Assembly (NCBI RefSeq): GCF_905404315.1
Contig: NC_066279.1
Location: 6,646,501-6,710,500 of the forward strand
Reading direction: 5' to 3'
Length of the DNA stretch: 64,000 bases
DNA from: Leptidea sinapis
Taxonomy: Eukaryota; Arthropoda; Insecta; Lepidoptera; Pieridae
The notes under the pieces were generated by a model. The model worked only from the letters and a program-made list of their open reading frames with translations, was not told the origin of the DNA and ran no database searches. A program made the translations under genes and the position numbers. The stretch's first letter is position 1. Each line of letters starts with the position of its first letter. Below, one piece after another: positions 22,385 to 32,996 of this stretch.

Positions 22385-22439
22385 TATTAAGAAATGTGAG
22401 ATACTGGCCAGTCAGTCATTTAATCACCGATTAACACAG

Positions 22440-22700
22440 TCACGAGTATTATATTGTTGTCACGCTGGTGATTTCTGCCTAATGCGCCTAAAGTACTGTC
22501 ATGGTAAGATTCTGTCTAATCAAATTTCTTGCAACGCACAGCCGATTTGTGGAATCAATTACCGGCTGCTGTCTTCCAGAACCGACGCGACTTAGGGACC
22601 TTCAAGAAATGAGCATACACCACTGGTGATGCGTATGGGCAGTTGCTTCACCAGTCTCCATCCCATGAGCCTCTTGCCCGTTCGCCCCCTCTTATAAAAG
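22440..22700 (+). pseudogene. CR1-like LINE C-terminal remnant
   Basis: Broken frames give SRFVESITGCCLPEP / GPSRNEH and AYGQLLHQSPSHEP-like text, the usual NALPAxVFQNxxxLGTFKKHAY end of CR1-like ORF2. It sits only about 20 bp beyond the donor side of the FAM107 exon. Confidence 0.55.
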
Positions 22701-22722
22701 TGAGCTCATTTAAAATACACAC

Positions 22723-22933
22723 ATCCTCTGATTGAAGAGCAGCTCCCTATGCAGGTCCATGCGCACGGGGTTCTCCGTGCAAGGGTTAGGCAGCCGGCGC
22801 GGGGCGATGAGGCCGTCGCCCCCCGCGCCCGCGTCTCCCTCCGTCACCATCGCCACTTCTGCGACCACCTCGGAACACCCCGCTGCCAGCGACACCCAAC
22901 TGATTCCGCTACTTGCCGCGGTGCACGTCTCAC
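22723..22933 (-). CDS. FAM107: FAM107-family (DUF1151) protein, first visible coding exon; probable start at 22850
   Basis: A GC-rich 211-nt minus-strand block after the acceptor TTTTTCTTGATCAG (22936-22934). It is open throughout, but the first in-frame Met is at 22850 in a good context (GCGATGG). From there it reads MVTEGDAGAGGDG, LIAPRRLPNPCTENPV, MDLHRELLFNQR. LIAPRRLPNPC matches LIRPQKLINPV and LHRELLFNQR matches LHRELLMNQK of FAM107B, the most conserved part of the family. The exon ends AT|GTGTGT; AT plus the A of exon 7974-8077 makes an Ile codon, giving ...NQR-I-GKNVLNQ in frame. The donor is weak at -1 but has G at +5. The residues before Met-22850 (no Met) may be 5' UTR or coding from an exon further right. 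Confidence 0.88.
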
Positions 22934-22995
22934 CTGATCAAGAAAAACGCACATAAACTTTTGTAGAAAATAAAAAATCATATATTCGAATAAGG

Positions 22996-23415
22996 CAGGA
23001 GATATCAATTAATGCCTACTACTCGGCTAAGTCGAGTTAGTAAGTCTTTTATGGGGCGCTGTATATGCTTTTACAGCAAGATTCCAGAAAATGTTCAAAA
23101 CAAAAATATTACGTTATTCAAAAGAATTGTTAAAAATCGTTTGTGTGGCAAAGGTTACTATAACATAAATGACTTTCTAAATGATACCAGAGATTGGGAA
23201 TGGAGCGACCACCCTCAGGCTATTAAATAATTAGTTTAGTTGGAAAATATTACTTTGTGTAAACAATTTTTTTCGATGAAAAAAAATCCCGTTGAGTTTA
23301 TTGCGCCCATTCTTCTCAGGTCTGAGGCATTCGTTTTGGAATGGATAGTAGTTTTTGGCTTTCAATAAGTGATGTCACATCCTCTTTTGAATAAAAATAT
23401 TTGAATTTGAATTGC
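22996..23415 (+). pseudogene. CR1/Jockey-like LINE ORF2 C-terminus plus 3' UTR
   Basis: The frame from 23012 reads MPTTRLSRVSKSFMGRCICF, FYSKIPENVQNKNITLFKRI and KNRLCGKGYYNINDF, the usual last ~70 residues of this LINE ORF2, closing with a stop at 23230. The 3' UTR TTGCGCCCATTCTTCTCAGG to AATAAAAATATTTGAATTTG follows. Related pieces occur at 1684, 47990-48480 and 53760-54040. Confidence 0.8.
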
Positions 23416-24185
23416 TACTTAGCTAAAGTCTATCTTCTCATTCAAACTGTCGTCTACGTAGCACTTTGTCCATTACAAACAATAAAGTCCTGACCGGATA
23501 ATCGTCATAATTCATTTACAAACAAGCTTCATAAGATTGTTTTTGCTAAATATCTTACTGAATATTTATAGCATATAAAGATATAAGTAACATTTCCCTT
23601 TTCAACTCTAGCCTCGTTAGTTATTTCTAGAATAGGAGTAGAAACGAGTATTAAAATATGTTCTCTTTAAACAACAGTGGAATTACAGGAGCTTTGCCAA
23701 TCATACATTCGATTAAAATAAAATAACAACCTATACTCTAACTTAACAGATATTAAGTTAGAGCATACTATAGATATGTTTTATAAATTGAATACATAAC
23801 TCGTTGATGAAAAAAATGTCTTCTGCAATTTAGCTATGATTTGTGTTTGTGGGCAATATCGAATAACTTTAAAGGTTAACAATACTGACAATAATAATAA
23901 TAATAATCGAAATATACCTAACTATCAAATGAATGTGGTTGTTGGTATATATTTTATAGTAATTCTCCTCGTAAATAAAGAAATCTAAATTTCAAATATC
24001 TAATGGCTGAGGGCAGCCTGTATAAGAATCAATCTACAATACAGGAAACATGCCATATTCAGCAGAATCGCTTTGGGCTCTTGCCAAAATATATAATAAA
24101 ACTCTTGCGTACGTTGATGTACATCTACTAGTTGATACAACGCGGTTACATCCATTACTGTACCAAAACTGAATTAGTATAGAAT
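23416..24185. other. Single-copy sequence upstream of the FAM107 exon
   Basis: AT-rich; contains a short inverse pair ACTCTAACTTAACAGATAT / ATATTAAGTTAGAG at 23730-23765 and an (AAT)6 run near 23890. No exon seen. Confidence 0.45.
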
Positions 24186-24187
24186 AG

Positions 24188-24499
24188 AAACAACTTTATT
24201 AGCAACAAAATATACACATTACATTTACAATATTAATTTAAATCTGTCCGTCTAAAATCTAAATGATAAAACGACTTTTTTAAATTTTTAAAGTGTGTGG
24301 CGCGTGATTCCTTGCTAAAAGGAACTGAATCATGAGTACGTAGTACATATGTATCATATGAGTACGTACTCATACGAGTAAGGTTAGTGGAGAAGCTACC
24401 AACATAACTCTGCTTTTCAGCAGCCCCTCGTAACAGTTGGAAAAGACAGCTGCTGTAGTCTTCCGATTGTAATGATTGTGTCGTATTTTCTAAATACAC
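24188..24499 (-). CDS. Unidentified reading frame with downstream poly(A) signal, possible 3' terminal exon
   Basis: On the minus strand TGTGTATTTAG|AA could serve as an acceptor (about 24492). The frame then runs ENTTQSLQSEDYSSCLFQLL, RGAAEKQSYVGSF, THDSVPFSKESRATHFKNL, to DFRRTDLN and a stop at 24233. About 40 nt later comes GCTAATAAAGTTG, a canonical AATAAA. I recognise no family. It could be the last exon of an unknown gene, a fragment of a LINE or transposase, or chance. The regular composition and the poly(A) signal are the only support. Confidence 0.3.
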
Positions 24500-26380
24500 A
24501 TATAGAGTAAAATAATATAATAATTACATTATTGCATATTATATTTTGTACGCAAATGTATTTATATAACTTCCCTTTCTGAATTTATAAATCTTCCCTT
24601 TCTTGGCCTGCGTCTGTGCAGAATGGGATGTCGCTATACCAACTTAATGGCTGACAGGCTTGCCCCGCATCTTTCAGTGATAACTCACTCTGTTATCTCT
24701 ACTTAAACATTTAATTGAGAAAATCTTTAGTCGTGAATGCAACGGGCAGCTACTAGTATTATATATGTATTTAGAAATGGGAACAGGCACTACTGCATAT
24801 AACTAAGATATAAATATATTGGTAAACATGATAATAATACGAAATTGTATTTATTTATTAGATACATTGAATACCAGTGCTAATAATTTTATAATGTTTA
24901 ATACTATTTTCATCAAATGAGACAAAACAAATCATTCTCACTCTATAACCCGAACTAGGTTAATCCTGTATCGGACTTAATCACGAAATATTGAGCTAAA
25001 TCGCGTTTGACACACATTCTCACAGAAGCATGTGTAATCATCAGCTCAATGCTTACCTAATGAAGTAATCATAGTATTTCATACGTTTATATAACACAAC
25101 AACTTACAAGAAAAACGAGTTTCAAATTAGGAATAAGAATAGCGTGTCTAAGCGGTCGGACACAAAGGCATGCCCAAAGAAACACAGCGATGAGACAATA
25201 ATGATATCATCTATGTAAATAATGACGTCTTATTAGTTCTAGCGTCACCACAACCTTGCAACACTTCAGGCCGCCACACTGGCATCCGCTTTCTAAAGAT
25301 GTACTTAACATTAAACTCCTTTCTTACGTCAACTTGCTAAGTTCGTTCATAATGTATTTCCTTATTATAGGACCAGAGGCTTGACAAGAAAAACTGCCAA
25401 TCAAGAATTCTGGCTAACGTGGCTACAAATTTAATTATATATATACTGTCATTATTACATTTTTGTATAGTGAGTACCCAGAACCTTGGGTATCATTAAG
25501 TATAAAATTATGACTCCTATAACTATTTAAATTTGTTTTAGGCGTTACTTTTATATTGCGCCTTTACGTAAATGTTATTGTAACTTTTATTAATTACTTG
25601 ATAATTATTGTTCTACGATTTTGCGCGGCTATACGAAACTATGGTTATTTAAAAAATGTTACTTAATAAACCTACTTGAATAAAAAATATTTATCTTTTA
25701 CTTTAACACTTTCTGAAAAAAAAAACCCAGCAAATCCAAAATCTCCTTTTCATTTCCAAGCCTAATACCAAAAACTATTAATAGAAAACTTCCGCCAACT
25801 ACAAATTTCGTGCAAGCAATGAAATAGGTTAGTGAAACAAAACCATATCGTCATAACGTGCCTTAACAATGTAAAGCGTCATGCTGCAATTGCAATCACA
25901 ATGTACACTATCGTTGTGTGATATATGCCATTGTCGTCTGTCGGTCGTAAAAACTAGAATACCTTCACAATAATTATCTACCTGCAAACTTTACCATACA
26001 AATCACCGTACCGCAATTACTTTGCATTTCGGATATAAATCAACACAAAACAGATACCTAAAGAATTCTGGGAAGCAACGCGAATACGAAATCAGTTTTT
26101 GTGAGGTGGAATGTAGAATAGAACTTCGTGTTGGATGTTTTTTCCGGCGCCTCTTCGGTTGAAATTCTAGTCTATTCATACGTCATCCATCATTCATATA
26201 GCCTCTTTTGAGGTAGACAGAGTCTAATGATTCCGATCTTGACGTGTATAATATAATTTCCGTTTCTTAATAAATGGACCTCAGCATATATGTCTTGACT
26301 TGACTCTAGAATATGATTTCATCCAGAACTATTAAATAAATTTTAACGGGCACCTATCCTTGTGTTTGTACATTAAGTAT
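24500..26380. other. Single-copy AT-rich stretch
   Basis: No repeat family of this window and no exon was recognised over nearly 1.9 kb, the longest repeat-poor piece together with 26830-28210. Confidence 0.5.
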
Positions 26381-26382
26381 TA

Positions 26383-26530
26383 CCCCCTTATTCATAATGG
26401 TCCGCTTACTTAAAACAGGACTAAGACTAAACTAAGGAGTGTTTTTTCTCATTCTGACTAAGGTCAATAGAAGAAGATAGAGTGAGAATTAGCAATGCTT
26501 TAAGTTAGCAGACTATTATGAATAAGGGGG
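26383..26530. mobile_element. 148-bp MITE with TTA target duplication
   Basis: Ends CCCCCTTATTCATAATGG and its inverse TATTATGAATAAGGGGG, flanked by TTA at 26380-26382 and 26531-26533. The TIRs extend about 30 bp with some mismatches. A second copy is at 42546-42676. Confidence 0.8.
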
Positions 26531-26614
26531 TTAATGTTCATGTATTATCCTGAAGTGGGGAAATACATACTATTGGCGCACTCTAACTTACACAATATAT
26601 AGGTCTTACATTAT

Positions 26615-26822
26615 TTATACATCTAGATAGAGTCTCTGTTAGACAACCGATAAAAACAGGCCAAGAATATTAGTTAAGTGTGCGTGACAAGCTACGTCTT
26701 ACACTCGCAATTTATATGGCACTTTGTGTTAGTGTGCGTGAGTTGCTCAAAATAGAGGTTAGTTCTAAAGTCAATTTTTTTCGACGTTTTCACAAATGTC
26801 ATATTCTATCTAGACGTATAAA
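26615..26822. mobile_element. MITE family L copy 1
   Basis: Ends TTATACATCTAGATAGAG and CTATCTAGACGTATAA are inverse of each other. The body (GACAAGCTACGTCTTACACTC, GTGTGCGTGAG) recurs at 50891-51082. Confidence 0.7.
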
Positions 26823-26829
26823 TGATATC

Positions 26830-28210
26830 TGTTTATAGATTAAATATATGTTAAACATTAAACGATAAATTTTAGTATCATAAAAATACGTCTACTAATA
26901 GAGGGATAGGATAGGGTTATCCAATATTATAAATTGAATTTGTTAGTTATATTTATAACCTGAAAAATCGAGATAAAAAAAATATAAAAACACCTAGTAA
27001 AATATTCAATGACTTACATTTTTCTACTATTCTTCTACGAAATCTTCAGTATTTACGAATACATTTCTAATCATCTTACAAAGGTTTGAACCTACCATAA
27101 TCAGAACCCGCGTTAATAGACTAAATAATTAACCATTGGGATGAGAGGGTCATCAAATTTAAACTTCGGTAAAGCCACATAAGAGCGAACAAATATATAG
27201 CTACAATAATAATCAAGTCAATAATATCAAAAGCTTAAGCCAATTCAAGATTCATAAATCTATTCAGTGACCCCTAACCACACAGGTCACAGGACTTTCG
27301 ACCTTGCCAACTTTGAGCGAATAATGTCTATGTATTCAATTATATTTGAACCTTTAAATAGATGTTAGAAAAGAAACACGAGTTTAATAAAGTAGACGTT
27401 TGCTTGCAAATGAAAACCATGTGAAGGAGGAACACATTTGAACGGTGCTCAGACAGAATATTTGTTTGTGTTTGCAGCAATAACAGAGGATCAGGGGAAA
27501 CGGCCTCACAAGTGGCACAACCGACCTGCGTGCTGCAATCATAATATTTTCGATTCGCTCCCGCTCGTTATCGCCTCATGACCTCATTCCTAGCACTTAG
27601 ACCGGATAGTTATGAACTTTTTAAAATTACTTATCAATGAGTTTTTACTTTTTTCCGATACCATTAGTGAGGCAATGCCGTTTATAAACTATCGACGATT
27701 CCTTCAAATAAGTTTTCTTTTTTACTATAGATTCTTTTGTTATTACAAATCAGTATTAGCGCTATATTAATTGTGTTCTCAGTAGGAAATTGAAATTAAG
27801 AGAGACGGAGCGATTGAGTAGCTAATTTTGAATCGAAATTACGATTTTCCTAATAAATTGGTGTGTTAAATGGTTGTACCAATGACGGGACGGAGATGAT
27901 ATAGGGCGACATAAATATTTGTCATAAAATTCCTAATGTGGCCTAAAAAATAGGAATATAGCTTTTTCGATGAACTAAGGACAAAATTTGTAGGGTTTTG
28001 TATTTACGTCACTTAACACTACACCGAACGCATTTTCTTGCGACAAAAATCAAATTTTCAATCTGAGAGGTGTAGTCAAGTCCTAGACAGTATATACTAT
28101 TATTACTCATTAATTATACAACCTTATTAATCTGACTATCACATAAACTTAACACAAAAAATCGATTGTAACTTACAAGCCTCTTCCTTTTTTAGTCTGT
28201 CGAAAAAGAG
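26830..28210. other. Single-copy stretch
   Basis: No exon or repeat recognised. Confidence 0.45.
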
Positions 28211-28211
28211 T

Positions 28212-28490
28212 CAGTGGGAGGCTCCTTTACCCAGGATGCCGGCTAGATTATGGGTACCACAACGGCGCCTGTTTCTTCCGTGAAGCAGTAATGTGTAAGA
28301 ATTATTGTGTTTCCGTCTGAAGGGCGCCGTAGCTAGTGAATTTACAGGGCAACTGACAAGCGCAATTGTAGTGCCGCAAAGAATTTTTGGGTCTTTCAAG
28401 AATCCTGAGCAGCACTGAACTATAATGGGCAGGACGTTCCAGCAGCTGAAAGTCCGGCTCGTCTAGTCCCTTATTTTCATAAAAAAAGTC
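28212..28490 (+). repeat. SINE-like family A copy with internal deletion
   Basis: CAGTGGGAGGCTCCTTTAC to TTCATAAAAAAA; GGGCAAATGAGACTTAACAT...CTCAAGGTGACG is reduced to GGGCAACTGACAAG. The flanks AAAAAGAGTCA (before) and AAAAAAAGTCA (after) may be the target-site duplication. Confidence 0.9.
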
Positions 28491-28989
28491 ACTAATATTC
28501 AAATAACTATCATTTGAATATTATATATAAATCTTGTAAGTAATTGTGTAACATATAATTTAAAGATACACAATATAGTTTTACGACTCTTACAAATATA
28601 CTTTCGTTCCTCATTTACTCAACACTTTAGATGTTTGAATTTTTCTATACACAAGTCATTAAAATTATGGAACTACTTACTATTCATAATTATTCAGGTT
28701 AAGACACGGTTAATACAGGTGCCAGCATCGCAATGTATATTAAACAAACATTTATAAGTTGCTAGTAATCGTAGTCTTCATTTGATGAAACAATCTTACA
28801 TGATAAAAAGGTTTTTTATTTTCACATGTTTCATAAAATAAACTTACTTTTAACATGATAAAAGTCTATAGCTTTTTCATTTTCACCTGTTTGATAAAAC
28901 AATCTTACTGTTACTATATTTGAATTATCATTTATGCTGGCTTACTTTAGTTAAACCTATGTATTATTGATGGAAATTACAATTTCATA
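28491..28989. other. Single-copy AT-rich stretch
   Basis: Contains a loosely repeated unit (AAACAATCTTAC...TTTTCACATGTTT) twice between 28790 and 28915; nothing else noted. Confidence 0.4.
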
Positions 28990-29446
28990 TTAAGGAGAAG
29001 AGTAAACAGAAAACATGCAAACAAGGTATTTTTAGACAAGTTTTGTGGTAAAATATAGGATTTGGAGCTATGAACACTACCTTATCCTGTTACACATAAC
29101 CTTAAGTCTTACTTGTAGGTTGCTAATGCTTATTGTTGGTTAAAGTTAGCACTCCAGAGCTATTATGAACTACCAGTTTTCTTTGCAGTTGAACAAGTTT
29201 TTTCTCGGCATCATGCATTTGTTTAGTATACTACTATCATAAAAGTTGTTCTTATAGATTTTACTTTATTATGTAGGTACATTTATTCAGATTAGTAATC
29301 AATAATGAGGATTATAAGCAATTAAGCAATTTGCGCCTGTTAAAATGTTACATTTTCGACCCAAGAATTTTGAAAATATTGGCTTTGTTACATAGGAGCC
29401 GTGAACTCATATCGCTCAAGGTCGCCGGCATTTAGTGTCGCCTTAA
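28990..29446 (+). mobile_element. TTAA-bounded element, family E copy 1
   Basis: TTAAGGAGAAGAGTAAACAG at the left and TTAGTGTCGCCTTAA at the right, with a shared body (GAGCTATGAACACTAC, AGTCTTACTTGTAGGTTGC, GTCGCCGGCATTTAG). Copies 31016-31409 and 57359-57802 have the ends TTAAGGCGA / TCGCCTTAA. Confidence 0.75.
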
Positions 29447-29940
29447 AAGGGAAACTTGCTCATTTATACTAAATTGATACTGCCGATTTCTAAGAAATTT
29501 TCCACGGCCGAAGCGCTTGCCGAAGCTAAATTCGTTTCGATTCAGTATCTCATGTTCATCGAAGAGTAACGTTCCGTCATACGGCGGGGCAGTGAAGTGT
29601 AAAATAGCAATTATTAAAGAGCCTACATGAATCGTTGCGCAGATCGCATGTAATCGGGGAAACGACTCTAGCGTAGTCTACCGGTGCATTATTACGGAAC
29701 GAGCGGAAGCCTCGGTGACACATTATTGTGTTGCACATGAAATACGGCGAATGATGATTGATAACTGTGTCTGTCGCGTGAGCTCTCTTGTGTCATACTG
29801 CGCAGATGTAATCAACTGGCTGGAAGCTGATCTAACAATGCTTTGAGCTCATGATTTGATTAAAATAACGACAAGAATTAAAAAATTTATCAAGGCGAAG
29901 GTAATAAAACGTAATACAAATTTTCTAATCTATATATTTT
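29447..29940. other. Single-copy stretch of moderate GC
   Basis: Less AT-rich than its surroundings (for example GGGGAAACGACTCTAGCG, ACGGAACGAGCGGAAGCC) and not repeated in the window. No acceptable exon was found on either strand. A regulatory element is possible. Confidence 0.35.
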
Positions 29941-29941
29941 A

Positions 29942-30302
29942 CTAGCTAACTCTAAGACGTTGTTCTGTAGATAAAAAAAACTTTTTCATAGGAATTATCC
30001 AATAATATTTCAAAACATCAAGAATTATTTCGTAAAAAATGCTCACTGTTGTTAAAATGAAATTGTTTCACAGCGGAACTGTCATACCGTGCGTCAATAA
30101 ATTCTCTCACAGAAAATATGTCCATACAAAACAAATATTGGAAATAAAACTAATTATGGGTCATAAATCGAAATAAAAACTATCCTATCTCTCAAGTTGG
30201 ACCAAACTGCACTGCATGAAGTAATACCTATTTAAATCCGTTCATTAGTTTAGGAGTCCATCGCGGACAAACAACGTGTCACGTTATTTATATATATTAA
30301 GA
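29942..30302 (-). mobile_element. Helitron-like element, left half of a head-to-head pair
   Basis: The minus strand reads A|TCTTAATATATATAAATAAC ... CAACGTCTTAGAGTTAGCTAG|T. Abuts a plus-strand copy at its 5' end. Confidence 0.8.
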
Positions 30303-30664
30303 TATATATAAATACAATGTCCTCGTGTTTGTTTCCCGTGAACTCCTAAACTAATGAAACGGATTTTAATTGGGATTACTTCATGAAGTGTAGTTTAGTC
30401 AACTTGAAAGATAGGATAGTTTTATTTCGATTTGGGACCCATAATTATTTTTATTTCCAATATTTGTTTAATATCGACATATTTTCTATGAGAGAATTTA
30501 ATGACGCACGGTTTGACAGTTCTGCTGTGAAACAATTTAATTATAACAACAGGGAGCATATTATACGAAATTATTTTAAGATATTATTGACAAATTTATA
30601 AAAAAAAAAAAAAAACAGTATTTTATTTATTTTTTTACAGAACAACGACTGCCGGATCAGCAAG
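30303..30664 (+). mobile_element. Helitron-like element, right half of a head-to-head pair
   Basis: TATATATAAATACAATGTCC, GAACTCCTAAACTAATGAAA, GAGAGAATTTAATGACGCACG, an A15-16 run at about 30601, and AACAACGACTGCCGGATCAGCAAG|T, where CTAG has become CAAG. Confidence 0.8.
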
Positions 30665-30894
30665 TATAACATAGAAATAATTATAGTTGTGTATACATTA
30701 TTCTGGTAAATTTCCTTTAGGCGACTTGAGCCGACTTTGTCAGAACTAGCGTGATAGCTCAGTCTCATTCAATACTCACAGAACAAAGTGCTCACTAAAA
30801 TAGTTTAAATTTCTAATAACCACAAACTTCTACTTTATACAGTGTGATCTCTATTCTCAAAAACTGGCAGCATTACGCGCAGAAATATTGATCA

Positions 30895-30985
30895 CAAATC
30901 TAATTTGGTAGTGCGATTGACAGCAACGCATAACTGCGCAGCGGGCTCGGTGTACGTCGAAATCAAAACCCCCGCGCGTATTTTA
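30895..30985. promoter_or_regulatory. GC-rich single-copy island
   Basis: GACAGCAACGCATAACTGCGCAGCG and ACCCCCGCGCGTATT stand out in AT-rich surroundings, directly left of a TTAA element. It could be a promoter or non-coding exon; nothing proves it. Confidence 0.2.
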
Positions 30986-31015
30986 ATTAGAATTCGGATT
31001 ATTATAGTCCTTATA

Positions 31016-31409
31016 TTAAGGCGAAGGATAAACAGAAAACATGCAAACAAGGTGTTTTTACACAAGTTTTCTGGTGAAAATATAGGATTTGGAGCTATGA
31101 ACACTACTTTATCCTGTTACACATACCCTTAAGTCTTACTTGTAGGTTGCTAATGCTTATTGTTGGTTAAAGTTAACACTCAAGAGCTATCAGTTTTCTT
31201 TGCAGTTTAACAAGTTTTTTCTCGGCATCATGCATTTGTTTAGTATACTACTATCATAAAAGTTGTTCTTATAGATTTTACTTTTTTATGTAGGTACATT
31301 TATTCAGAGAAGTAATCAATAATGAGGATTGTAAGCAATTAAGCAGTTTGTTACATAGGAGCCGTGAACTCATATCGCTCAAGGTCGCCGGCATTTAGTG
31401 TCGCCTTAA
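31016..31409 (+). mobile_element. TTAA-bounded element, family E copy 2
   Basis: TTAAGGCGAAGGATAAACAG to TGTCGCCTTAA. It lacks the CGACCCAAGAATTTTGAAAA block present in the other two copies. Its right TTAA is also the left TTAA of the next element. Confidence 0.8.
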
Positions 31410-32153
31410 GGATTGGTCTCCGCTGCGCTCCAACTAGATACCGCACTACCTAAGAACAATAGCCTTTTTATTACGGCAACTTTATATTGTAGTGTTATTG
31501 GCTATTTGTGAAGATGCTTGTGTGCGTTTTGACACATAACGGAATCTTTAAAATTTTGTAACTTATATAATATGCGCTTTTTTATTTCTTGAAAAGGCAT
31601 AAAATGCATTTATTTTCTCAAAATTGATTCCTTTAGAATTCTTATTGAGGTCATTTCTAATAACTACTAGATACTACTACCGCTTCGGAAACAAATGGCG
31701 CTCTGAGAGAGAAGAAGCGGCGCAAGAAACTCTCCCAGCATTCTTTTTTTGCGCTCTTTTCAATAAAAATATACAATATTATACACTCATTTCTATCGCT
31801 ATAAAATAATCACAACAACAATAATCACCGTCCCAGGCTGTCCGATCATTTAGATATTCAGCAGTGGAGTAATAGGATTTGCGACACAGCCATTTTTTAA
31901 TAAAACATTTCAATTTATTTATAGATAATGCCTGAACAGTGGCTGGGACTTTATTATAGAAGTGTATACATTTACCCTTAAAGCTATTATGTATCTTATA
32001 TATGTAGTATTATTTTTAAGAAGTTTTACTACGCAACCAAATTTTAGTCTAGTTCGAGTCTGGCTCGAGTACGCCCACTTGGGCGTTGTATTAGTTGCCG
32101 CACTTTGCGTTTACGCCTGCGGCATTTAACTGGAGCGCAGCGGAGACCAATCC
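31410..32153. mobile_element. 744-bp TIR element in a TTAA target
   Basis: A perfect 23-bp inverted repeat (starting GGATTGGTCTCCGCTGCG) at 31410-31432 and 32131-32153, with TTAA directly outside both ends (31406-31409, 32154-32157). The inside holds a LINE-like fragment (GCGCTCTGAGAGAGAAGAAG, CGGCGCAAGAAACTC) and a subterminal GCCGCA...TGCGGC pair. No transposase. TTAA choice is piggyBac-like, but the TIR does not start CCC. Confidence 0.8.
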
Positions 32154-32272
32154 TTAATCTAAATTAAAGTCATTAATTTTTGAAAATTTCTTGTTAAATA
32201 ATGAATCACTACCACCGCGTTCTTTAATGCGCTCTTTTACTAATAACTAATCACATTTTTTTGAAGCTATTG

Positions 32273-32722
32273 CATAGCTTCTATCGCGGGCCTTGAGCGT
32301 GGAGAACGAATCCAGAAATTCCGTAACGAATAACCTAACACTTACTTACTAGATGTATATAGATATTACGGCACGGTCATTACAGTTGCCGTGGAACAGC
32401 GGTTATCACGTATGCTTTTTGTGCAGAAGATCCCAGGTTCGAGCCTAGGTAACATCTTGATTTTTTTTTAATTTCTTTATTATTTTAATTTTTATTATTA
32501 TGCCAAGCATTTTTATTTAGTTTCACCTGTCCCGTTTTCTGTCTGTAATCAAAGTTAAATTTTACTAACTTCCCGTTTGCGTTTTTTAAAATTAATTTTA
32601 TCAAAAAAAAATACTGCATAAATAAAATAAATAAATAATTAAAATTGCATAAGTTGATAAAAAATGCTATGCAATAGCTTTACCGCGGCAGTCCCCGAGT
32701 GCCACACGTCTTTTTTTTTTTT
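32273..32722 (+). repeat. Repeat family K copy 2 with tRNA-like core
   Basis: Near-identical to 2178-2628: GAAGCTATTGCATAGCTTC at the left, B box GGTTCGAGCC, then CTATGCAATAGCTTTACCGC and a run of T at the right. The 14-mer AAGCTATTGCATAG is present in inverse near the right end. Confidence 0.7.
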
Positions 32723-32996
32723 CAAAACGAACCATATTAATGTTAGGTTATGAACAGTCATCGTAATATAAATTTAATGAGATCTTCAACAATTACTATC
32801 AGATAGATAAATAAACAAATCTTTGAATATCTGTTTACTAAAACCCGGAAAACAGATGTTAGCATCATAAAAATATTATACTTAATAACATTCACTTCGT
32901 TCGTAATATGAAATGCCCTTGGACGTAAAGGAGAAAGACGAACAGATTTTCTCGGGGAGACCTTATTGGAAAGGGGCCGAGACTCTTTGAAATCAA

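Larger units (their letters stand above)
8078..22722 (-). other. Intron of the FAM107-like gene (about 14.6 kb)
   Basis: Lies between the acceptor of exon 7974-8077 and the donor of exon 22723-22933, phase 2. It holds eight family A copies, two tRNA-headed SINEs, several Helitron-like copies, LINE stumps and a broken mariner, all listed separately. Stretches 8500-8930, 9193-9967, 12600-12956, 13105-13480, 15745-16205, 16920-17380 and 17680-18300 contain nothing I can identify. Confidence 0.7.

Noticed and set aside
22732..22956. Plus-strand frames across the GC-rich 22.7-22.95 kb block
   Set aside because: They are shadows of the minus-strand FAM107 exon, whose splice phases and family motifs decide the strand.
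22996..23230. Host gene exon starting MPTTRLSRVSKSF
   Set aside because: The same text occurs in inverse at 48178-48212 and is followed by a known LINE 3' tail, so it is a retrotransposon C-terminus.
30892..31132. 70-75-residue frames on both strands
   Set aside because: They run from a GC island into the family E element; no conserved family and no splice support.
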